Part shown: positions 1 through 5,420 of the stretch, piece by piece
How positions within the stretch are numbered: position 1 is the stretch's first letter
Layout of the letters: each line of letters starts with the position of its first letter
Source: a candidate division FCPU426 bacterium
Lineage (GTDB): Bacteria > Oederibacteriota > PGYV01 > Palsa-1178
DNA length: 6,805 bases
NCBI GenBank assembly: GCA_003167475.1
Contig: PMTB01000201.1
Span: forward strand, 1 to 6,805
Reading direction: 5' to 3'
The notes under the pieces: model-generated
What the model saw: only the letters and a program-made list of their open reading frames with translations
Database searches by the model: none
Told to the model about the DNA's origin: nothing
Made by a program: the position numbers and the translations under genes

Positions 1-890
1 TAATACAGGTCTTCCCTGAAAGTGCCTGCCTTGATCATGGCCCCGAGGTTCCTGTTGGTCGCGCACAAAATCCTGGCGCTGGTTTCCATGGATTTATTCC
101 CGCCGACGCGCTCATATGTCCTGTTCTCAATAAGCCTCAGCAGTTTTACCTGTATGTCCAGGGGGATGTCGCCGAGCTCGTCCAAAAACAGTGTGCCGCC
201 TTCGGCAAGCTCTATCTTGCCTTTGCGCTGTTTGTCAGCCCCGGTAAAAGAGCCTTTTTCGTGGCCGAAGAGTTCCGACTCTATCACGCCTTTTGCGTAG
301 GCCGCGCAATGCACGGGCACGAACGGCCCTTTTCTGGCGCTTAATTTATGGATGGTATAGGCCACAAGTTCCTTGCCTGTCCCGGTATCTCCGGTAATAA
401 GGACGGTGATGTCAGACGGGGCGGCTTTGGCAAGGTCCTTTTTAAGGTTTATTATGGACCTGCTGCCGCCGATGATATCTCCGAATGCCGAATCTTTCTC
501 ACTTACATAAAAATCCTTTTCATCGGATATTTTTTTTATGTTCAGCAGGTTCTTTACTTTGATCTCTATTTCCTCCAGCGAGAAGGGTTTTGGCACGTAC
601 TCATTTGCCCCGGCTTTCATCGCCTCCACCGCGTTCTGTATGGAAGAAAAAGCCGTGATCACAATGACCGGGTTTTGCGGGAAAATTTCCTTGAATTTAC
701 GCATAAGCGCTATGCCGTCCATACCGGGCAGGCGTATATCCGTGATTAACAGGTCGAAAGCCTCCGTTTTTATATGCTCAAGCGCGGCTTCGGCGCTTGG
801 GGCCGTCCTTATATCATAAGTGTCGCTAAGGGAAGCCTCAAGGCTCTCCCTGATATTCTTCTCATCTTCTACAACCAGTATTTTATGCAT
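1..890 (-). CDS. Sigma-54-dependent response regulator, NtrC family (3' end cut by window edge)
   Basis: Cytoplasmic transcription activator; 296 residues are visible before the left edge. Residues 1-115 form a receiver domain with acidic pocket E8/D9, phospho-acceptor D51 (in LLITDIRLPGMDG), T79 and K101 (in YVPKPF). Residues ~137 onward are the AAA+ sigma-54 interaction domain: Walker A GDTGTGKE (167-174), the sigma-54 contact loop as GSFTGA (213-218; the usual form is GAFTGA), Walker B TLFLDELGD (233-241), and FREDLY (291-296), where the window ends just before the usual YRLNV stretch. The missing part should hold the rest of AAA+ and a Fis-type DNA-binding helix-turn-helix. Start: ATG at 890, preceded by a moderate SD (AAGGCGG, 895-901) that touches the kinase stop codon; the gap to the kinase is 10 bp. 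It is almost certainly the partner of that kinase. The incomplete end is an edge effect, not a mutation. The target genes cannot be read from this window. Confidence 0.95.
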   Translation of the reverse strand, partial: MHKILVVEDEKNIRESLEASLSDTYDIRTAPSAEAALEHIKTEAFDLLITDIRLPGMDGIALMRKFKEIFPQNPVIVITAFSSIQNAVEAMKAGANEYVPKPFSLEEIEIKVKNLLNIKKISDEKDFYVSEKDSAFGDIIGGSRSIINLKKDLAKAAPSDITVLITGDTGTGKELVAYTIHKLSARKGPFVPVHCAAYAKGVIESELFGHEKGSFTGADKQRKGKIELAEGGTLFLDELGDIPLDIQVKLLRLIENRTYERVGGNKSMETSARILCATNRNLGAMIKAGTFREDLY

Positions 891-900
891 TCGCCCGCCT

Positions 901-2244
901 TTATGCCGGTATTTTAATAATAAAACAATTTTTACCGGAGACCGCCGAGTATTCCAGGGTGCCGCCGTGTTTCTCTATGATATTCTTCGTTATAGCCAGG
1001 CCGATGCCCATTCCGGTGGATTTTGTCGTAAAAAAAGGAATGAAGATTTTTTCAGCGATGCCCGGCAATATCAAAGGCGCGTTATCGGATATTTCCATGA
1101 ATACATTTTCTCCGGTCTTCCCGAGAGTCAGGACGGTCTTCGAAGCGCCGGCTTCATAAGCGTTCCTGATTATATTCTTCAGGGCCCTTTCCATGAACAC
1201 ATCGTCTATATGCACGCTGTCCGGCGGAGCGATATTTTCATATACCACATCCATGGACGGATGCTGTTGGGTAAGCGTATTTATAAAATATCCGAGGACA
1301 AAAGAACTTTTTTTAAGTTCGTTATCGCGCGCGAAACCGATGAATTTCTCCGTTATATTATTGAGCCGGTTGACCTCTGATTTTATCCTGCCTATGGCCT
1401 CGGAGGTCTTCGCGTCCGGCTTGCCGCGCTGGATTATCTCGGACAGGTTGTAAATGGCCGCGGCCGGGTTTTTTATCTCGTGGGCAAGCCCCATGGCGAC
1501 TATCTGTATCTCCTTATACCTCGTCTCTTCAAGCACCTTAAGGCTGTGTACCATCGAATTTATCTCGCTTTGCAGGAATGACAACTCGTCAAACCAGCCT
1601 ATCTTTATCATTGCGTCCGGGCCGTTCCTGGATATCCCCTCCATGGCTTTGACGGTACTGTCTATCCTGCGCGTAAAAAGGAAAGCAAAAAGGAATGAAA
1701 CAAGCAGCGCAAAGGCGAACAGGGCCGCCATAATATTGGTCTGAAGCGATTTGATCTCGCCGAAAGCCGCGAGCGCCTTGCCCTTGATAGTAAGCACTAT
1801 GGAACCGTATATTGTCCCTTTATTCGAGTACGGGCGGGAATATATTTTTATCGGCGACCCCTTGTCGAAAAATGTGATGCTCGCGTTGCCGGCCGGCAGG
1901 TAGCTTTCGACTGGCGTAAAACCCTCTTCGGTTGACAGCGCCGCGCGCCCGGATTTGTTAAACAAGGTCACATCCATGCCCCAGGCGTCCTTAATATCCT
2001 TCAGGGCCGCCATGCACCTGCCGTAAAATCCGGTGAATTTATCCTCCGGGACAAGCGAAAAATCCATGGGTTCAAGGCTTTTTTCAAGGTTGGATGTTAT
2101 TATCTCAAGCCTGCTGTTTATTTCCCTGTCGAGGACGTTTTTAAATATCGCGTTCACGAACAGATTAAGGAGCATGAAATTAATTACCAGGATACACGCG
2201 ACTCCGGCAAACAGTTCCCACTTGAATATCTTCTTATATTTCAT
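901..2244 (-). CDS. Membrane-bound sensor histidine kinase (NtrB/AtoS-like catalytic core)
   Basis: 447-residue inner-membrane kinase that should phosphorylate the response regulator encoded 10 bp downstream. Layout: transmembrane helix 1 (~10-32), an extracytoplasmic sensor region (~33-169), transmembrane helix 2 (~171-190), a HAMP-like linker (~191-243, opening TRRIDSTVKAM), then HisKA with phospho-acceptor H255 in GLAHEIKNPAAAI, the HEIKNP form common in partners of sigma-54 activators. The HATPase domain has N box NIIRNAYEA (N361), an F box FIPFFTTK (401-408) and G2 box GMGIGLAI (411-418). The G1 box is odd: SDNAPLI (386-392) keeps D387, but both glycines of the usual DxGxG are Ala and Leu. 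The sensor region has Cache/PDC-like strands (DVTLFNKSGR; then a GTIYGSIVLTI segment just before helix 2); this fold is inferred. No PAS domain is seen. Start: ATG only 5 bp after the preceding stop (TGATATAAATG), with no clear SD, so initiation is probably coupled to the barrel gene. The ligand is unknown. Confidence 0.95.
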   Translation of the reverse strand: MKYKKIFKWELFAGVACILVINFMLLNLFVNAIFKNVLDREINSRLEIITSNLEKSLEPMDFSLVPEDKFTGFYGRCMAALKDIKDAWGMDVTLFNKSGRAALSTEEGFTPVESYLPAGNASITFFDKGSPIKIYSRPYSNKGTIYGSIVLTIKGKALAAFGEIKSLQTNIMAALFAFALLVSFLFAFLFTRRIDSTVKAMEGISRNGPDAMIKIGWFDELSFLQSEINSMVHSLKVLEETRYKEIQIVAMGLAHEIKNPAAAIYNLSEIIQRGKPDAKTSEAIGRIKSEVNRLNNITEKFIGFARDNELKKSSFVLGYFINTLTQQHPSMDVVYENIAPPDSVHIDDVFMERALKNIIRNAYEAGASKTVLTLGKTGENVFMEISDNAPLILPGIAEKIFIPFFTTKSTGMGIGLAITKNIIEKHGGTLEYSAVSGKNCFIIKIPA

Positions 2245-2249
2245 TTATA

Positions 2250-3503
2250 TCAGAAACTTATGCCGGTGCCAAGGGAGATTGTCAGGTACGCGTAGTTATA
2301 CAGGCCGAGCGCCTCGTACTTCATGTTGGAACTGTACCTGGTGTAGTTCACGTCCAGGTACCACAGCCACCACTCGGTGATATTCTGCTTCAGGTCAAAA
2401 CCAACCGTATAGTTGCTGTCTTTTTGTTTCTGCGCCGTGTACGCTCCCGTAGAATCCTTCGCGAACCTGTTGTCATAGGATACGGAATCCAGGCTGAAAG
2501 AAAGCGTCGCAAGAGGGCTGTACACGCTGAAAAGCTTCCACGGGAACTCGTAAGTCACGGAAAATTTACCGGTATTCTCAATACTGTCATAATACCCCTT
2601 GGTATAGACGTCGTCCGACATGTCCGTGGTGCCCATCGTATCGTAATAATCCTGGTTGGATGTCGTCCTTATGAGGATATACTGGAAATCCACGCCGGAC
2701 TTGTTCGCGCCCAAATAGGGAAAGTCCATGGTCAGGGTGCCTGTCTTATCAACTCTTCTGCCTGCCTCAAGCGCGCCTGACGGGTCTATGAGCTTCTGCT
2801 CCAGATAAGGGATGTAATCATAATTAAAAGTGATGGTTCCCGTCCATCCTGACTTCCCGAAAGTCAGTTCATCGCCAAGGTATGCGGTATAGATAAGGTT
2901 GTCCAATTCCTTGGTGTAATTATTCGGAGTGGTTGTTACAGCCGTTGATTGTGACAAAAGTGTCGTATAGTTCCTGAACCTGCGGTCAATATATTTTACC
3001 CCGGCCGTCATGTTATTGTCCGTCTCTCCGGACATAAACTCCTTGGCGGTTTCCAGGTAAAAACCATGGTCCACATAATCATAAAGGCCTTTTCCCGTAA
3101 CTTCATTGGCTGTCTGCTTTGAAAAATCGCTCCTGATGAACCCGCGCAGCTTGAGTTCCCAGTCCTTGCCAAGGTCATAATTGGCCCCGTATGACGCGTA
3201 AAGGTCGAGCCATTCCGAGAAAAGAAAACGCTGGTCCTCAATATTTAGGGGCTGCGCCGTGTTTGAGTAATCCGAAGTTACGGTGGGGATTAACCATAGC
3301 TGCGGCAAAAAGTCGGTGTTGAACATGCACGAAGCCGCAAGGTTCCCCGACCCGCTTAGCTTTTCCTCGGGCGTGGTGGCGTTTGAGACCACGCTTGGAT
3401 ACGTCAGGTTGCCGGACATGTCGAGCGCCGGCGCGAAATCAGAGGCCATGGCCGGAATTGCCGTCATTACAATAACTGACACTGTAAGAATAAGTTTTTT
3501 CAT
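2250..3503 (-). CDS. Predicted outer-membrane beta-barrel protein, unknown substrate
   Basis: 417-residue exported protein. Residues 1-20 are a Sec signal peptide (MKK, hydrophobic core, likely cleavage after AMA before SDF). The mature part has no hydrophobic helix. It is made of alternating polar/hydrophobic stretches rich in Tyr, Trp, Thr and Asn (for example DLYASYGANYDLG, then WELKLRGFIRSDF), as in amphipathic beta-strands separated by Asp/Asn/Gly/Ser-rich turns and loops. The last strand, YLTISLGTGISF, has hydrophobic residues at every second position and ends in Phe, the classic signal for BAM-dependent outer-membrane insertion. I do not recognise a named family; porin-like or structural roles are both possible. 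Start: ATG at 3503 with SD GGAGG (3508-3512). An ATG 45 codons upstream in frame lies inside the FecR gene and would bury the signal peptide. It follows the FecR gene by 16 bp and precedes the kinase by 5 bp, so it is co-transcribed and may work in the same envelope structure as the FecR protein. Confidence 0.75.
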   Translation of the reverse strand: MKKLILTVSVIVMTAIPAMASDFAPALDMSGNLTYPSVVSNATTPEEKLSGSGNLAASCMFNTDFLPQLWLIPTVTSDYSNTAQPLNIEDQRFLFSEWLDLYASYGANYDLGKDWELKLRGFIRSDFSKQTANEVTGKGLYDYVDHGFYLETAKEFMSGETDNNMTAGVKYIDRRFRNYTTLLSQSTAVTTTPNNYTKELDNLIYTAYLGDELTFGKSGWTGTITFNYDYIPYLEQKLIDPSGALEAGRRVDKTGTLTMDFPYLGANKSGVDFQYILIRTTSNQDYYDTMGTTDMSDDVYTKGYYDSIENTGKFSVTYEFPWKLFSVYSPLATLSFSLDSVSYDNRFAKDSTGAYTAQKQKDSNYTVGFDLKQNITEWWLWYLDVNYTRYSSNMKYEALGLYNYAYLTISLGTGISF

Positions 3504-3507
3504 TTTT

Positions 3508-3512
3508 CCTCC
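3508..3512 (-). promoter_or_regulatory. Ribosome binding site of the beta-barrel gene
   Basis: GGAGG on the minus strand, 4 bases before ATG at 3503. It decides the start of the barrel gene at the residue that opens a normal signal peptide, and not at the longer in-frame start that overlaps the FecR gene. Confidence 0.75.
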
Positions 3513-3519
3513 AGAATGT

Positions 3520-5304
3520 TTAAGAGCCTGTCTCAATATATTGTATTCTTGTATCAAGCGTATTGCGCGGGTTAAGCAGGTCCCAGTAATCCGGGCTGAA
3601 ATCAGGCACCAAAGCGCCCACCGGGAGCGAAATGACATCCTGGTCCAATATGTTCATGTAATGGAACCACATGAATTTGGAAACTATATCAATGCTGCCG
3701 CCTGAAAAAGCGTTTGAGCTGATGCTTGCCCACATATTGTCGTTTCTCATCAAACCAGCGGCTTCCGCCGGGGTCAACGGCGCCGAAACTTTCAAACCGC
3801 TGCCGCTGATAAAATTATAGTCAACCCTGATGACCGTCCCGTCATTATAATGTTTATACACGCTCCTGTCATAAGGGTCCGAAGGATTTACGCGTTCCTC
3901 AAAATACGGGACATAAACCGGTCTGCTGTATGCGTCTGGATTGTTCGGACCGACCCATGTCTGGTCGTCGCCCCACTGTTTGTCCAAAACATAAGTATAT
4001 AAAGGGTCGCCGCTATTCAATGAGGAATTGTACCTGTCTTCCTCTATCTTGCCGTTCACGGACATGGTTTCGTTTTGGATGATATTTATGTGATCATTTG
4101 TGGCAATCGCCCAGGCCGATGCCGGCAAAAGGCTGTAAATAGTGGATGTTTCGATCTTATCCGTGCCGTTGGTTAACAGCGTGTTTTTTGATGTGAGATA
4201 ATTGTCAGGGCCGTTCAAGTATACATTCCCGTCCCAGAAACTGCTCCAGTAATAGGAAGGTATGATATCCGGAAGGTTATTCAAAAAATTATAGGATGTT
4301 TTTATCATATTTATTGTCCTGCCGATATTCGTCAGGTTGATATAGTCAACTTCATTGCGCGTGACAATTCCGTCATTTAAGTACTGAACGGGCCTTACAA
4401 CATACTCTTCAAACCTTATCCTGTTCCCCTTTGCGTCTATGGTTGTCCTGCCTTCATAAGCATCTTGTTTGGCGTGTCCGCTTGCGTAGGCTGTCTCGAC
4501 AAAACCGCGCCTGCGCGTATCACGAAGCTCTTTTCTTAAGCGGTCTTTAAGGCTGTTTCCGGGAGGGCCCGGATTAATGCTGCCATGCCTGTTTTTATCG
4601 TCAAAATATGCCGATAATTTCCCGGACTTTCTCAGGTCCTGTATTTTCCTGATATCTTCAAGCATGGAGCCTATTTTTTCCCGGTCAGACTGGAATTTCT
4701 TAAATTCACCGGGTTCGCCGGGCCGGCCGTCTTTATCCGTGGATGATTCGAACCCTTTTCCCACTCTTACGCCTTTATTCCCGTCTTTATCCGTAAAAAG
4801 GACGGACCCGTCAAAAACCCCGAGAGTACTTCCCTCTTCATCTCCATTTACCCCGAGCTGGGTGCCCTTGACCGCGGCCACAGCCGACTTTGTGTGCACT
4901 TCAAAAGAAGATTCCGGGTTGATCAGCTTGTCCACGATGGCTAGCATTTTTCCGATAGTAAGGTTGAAAATCGTCTTCGCGATACCGGTCTTTATATCCC
5001 GTTTTAATTCGGCCACCTTGAGGTTTGCATTCTCATCAAGCCGCACCAGGGTAGCGTCGTCAAAAGTTATTTCCACAAAACTGCCGGCATCGGTCTTAAA
5101 CTCGTCGCCTTCGTATACCGGCATGCCGAATGAGACGCTCTGCCAGCCGGAAGCCGCCGCCTGTTTTACGCTGCAGCCGCCTTTAAAGTCGCTTATAATG
5201 GCGATTGATTCCGCGATACCGGAGGGTAAGGCATCCGCAAAAGCACAAACCCCGGTTATGGATATTATTATTGCTACAAACAGCATAAAACAAGCTTTTT
5301 TCAA
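3520..5304 (-). CDS. Secreted FecR-domain protein with unrecognised C-terminal domain
   Basis: 594-residue exported protein, first gene of the four-gene unit. Residues 1-24 are a signal peptide (MKK, hydrophobic core, likely cut after AFA). Residues ~34-185 are a FecR domain: GMPVYEGDEFKTDAGSFVEI (60-79), then FDDATLVRLDENANLKV (81-97), FEVHTKSAVAAVKGTQLGV (134-152) and a GVFDGSVLF strand (162-170). Residues ~197-270 are a charged, partly helical linker with a Gly/Pro patch (NPGPPGNS). Residues ~270-594 are a domain I do not recognise, with GNRIRFEEYVVRP (293-305), DIIPSYYWSSFW (346-357) and SIDIVSKFMW (537-546). The same blocks occur in the gene ending at 5421. Start: TTG at 5304 with an ideal SD (AGGAGGT) six bases upstream; the next in-frame ATG would cut the signal peptide and sit too far from the SD. 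Classical FecR proteins are transmembrane regulators of ECF sigma factors. This one has no membrane segment beyond the signal peptide and no sigma gene beside it, so a structural or ligand-binding envelope role is more likely (inference). Confidence 0.9.
   Translation of the reverse strand: MKKACFMLFVAIIISITGVCAFADALPSGIAESIAIISDFKGGCSVKQAAASGWQSVSFGMPVYEGDEFKTDAGSFVEITFDDATLVRLDENANLKVAELKRDIKTGIAKTIFNLTIGKMLAIVDKLINPESSFEVHTKSAVAAVKGTQLGVNGDEEGSTLGVFDGSVLFTDKDGNKGVRVGKGFESSTDKDGRPGEPGEFKKFQSDREKIGSMLEDIRKIQDLRKSGKLSAYFDDKNRHGSINPGPPGNSLKDRLRKELRDTRRRGFVETAYASGHAKQDAYEGRTTIDAKGNRIRFEEYVVRPVQYLNDGIVTRNEVDYINLTNIGRTINMIKTSYNFLNNLPDIIPSYYWSSFWDGNVYLNGPDNYLTSKNTLLTNGTDKIETSTIYSLLPASAWAIATNDHINIIQNETMSVNGKIEEDRYNSSLNSGDPLYTYVLDKQWGDDQTWVGPNNPDAYSRPVYVPYFEERVNPSDPYDRSVYKHYNDGTVIRVDYNFISGSGLKVSAPLTPAEAAGLMRNDNMWASISSNAFSGGSIDIVSKFMWFHYMNILDQDVISLPVGALVPDFSPDYWDLLNPRNTLDTRIQYIETGS
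4727..4794. repeat. Short direct repeat inside the FecR gene
   Basis: The 14-mer CCGTCTTTATCCGT occurs at 4727-4740 and 4781-4794. The copies are 54 bp apart, a whole number of codons, and each encodes TDKDG (residues 171-175 and 189-193) at the end of the FecR domain. It may be a relic of a small internal duplication or simply a shared turn sequence; there is nothing to suggest mobility. Confidence 0.45.
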
Positions 5305-5310
5305 GTAAAT

Positions 5311-5317
5311 ACCTCCT
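5311..5317 (-). promoter_or_regulatory. Strong Shine-Dalgarno sequence setting a TTG start
   Basis: AGGAGGT on the minus strand, followed by ATTTAC and then TTG at 5304. This near-perfect match to the 16S rRNA tail at ideal spacing is the reason for choosing the rare TTG start of the FecR gene over an ATG six codons further in. Confidence 0.85.
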
Positions 5318-5331
5318 GATTTTGTTGTTAA

Positions 5332-5360
5332 AGTCTATCATATCAATGGGGTAAAATCAA
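5332..5360 (-). promoter_or_regulatory. Candidate housekeeping promoter for the FecR-barrel-kinase-regulator unit
   Basis: Reading the minus strand: TTGATT (5355-5360) as -35, a 17-bp spacer, and TAGACT (5332-5337) as -10, preceded by TGA, which gives an extended -10 (TGnTAGACT). It lies between the terminator hairpin and the SD, the only sizeable non-coding stretch in front of the operon. The hexamers match the consensus only in part, and an alternative -10 (TATGAT, overlapping) has no well-spaced -35. No GG-N10-GC pattern of a sigma-54 promoter was seen here, so autoregulation by the downstream activator has no visible support. Confidence 0.4.
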
Positions 5361-5375
5361 GAATGCAAGATAATA

Positions 5376-5407
5376 AAAAGCCCCTGGTATTTTAACCAGG
5401 GGCTTTT
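5376..5407 (-). terminator. Rho-independent terminator after the partial upstream gene
   Basis: Perfect 13-bp inverted repeat, AAAAGCCCCTGGT / ACCAGGGGCTTTT, with a 6-base loop. On the minus strand the stem runs into CTTTTTATT, giving a good U-tract. It starts 13 bases after the TAA at 5421-5423, so it fits as the end of that gene's transcript and separates it from the FecR operon. The T-run on the other side means it could also work in the plus direction, but there is no plus-strand gene for it to serve. Confidence 0.85.
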
Positions 5408-5420
5408 ATAATTATTTTGT

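Noticed and set aside
592..610. TGGCACG...TTGC on the plus strand resembling a sigma-54 promoter
   Set aside because: The GG and GC elements are 13 bases apart where 10 are required, and the site is inside the receiver-domain coding region facing no gene.
1..890. Regulator as a truncated pseudogene
   Set aside because: The frame is intact and all motifs to FREDLY are present; it stops only because the window ends.
820..1380. Plus-strand open frame of 186 codons, and similar ones at 348-749, 1454-1744 and 2033-2380
   Set aside because: All are antisense to the regulator, kinase or barrel genes, whose conserved motifs fix the real frame; the translations have no domain or plausible RBS.
3008..3241. 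Minus-strand 77-codon open frame within the barrel gene
   Set aside because: It is an out-of-frame shadow of the barrel coding sequence with Arg/Thr-rich translation and no start signals.
3504..3638. A 45-residue N-terminal extension of the barrel protein starting at 3638
   Set aside because: It lies inside the FecR gene in another frame, has no SD, and would bury a normal signal peptide that starts at 3503 behind a good SD.
4577..5308. Plus-strand open frame of 243 codons
   Set aside because: It is antisense to the FecR domain and signal peptide of a well-supported minus-strand gene, and its translation shows no recognisable domain.
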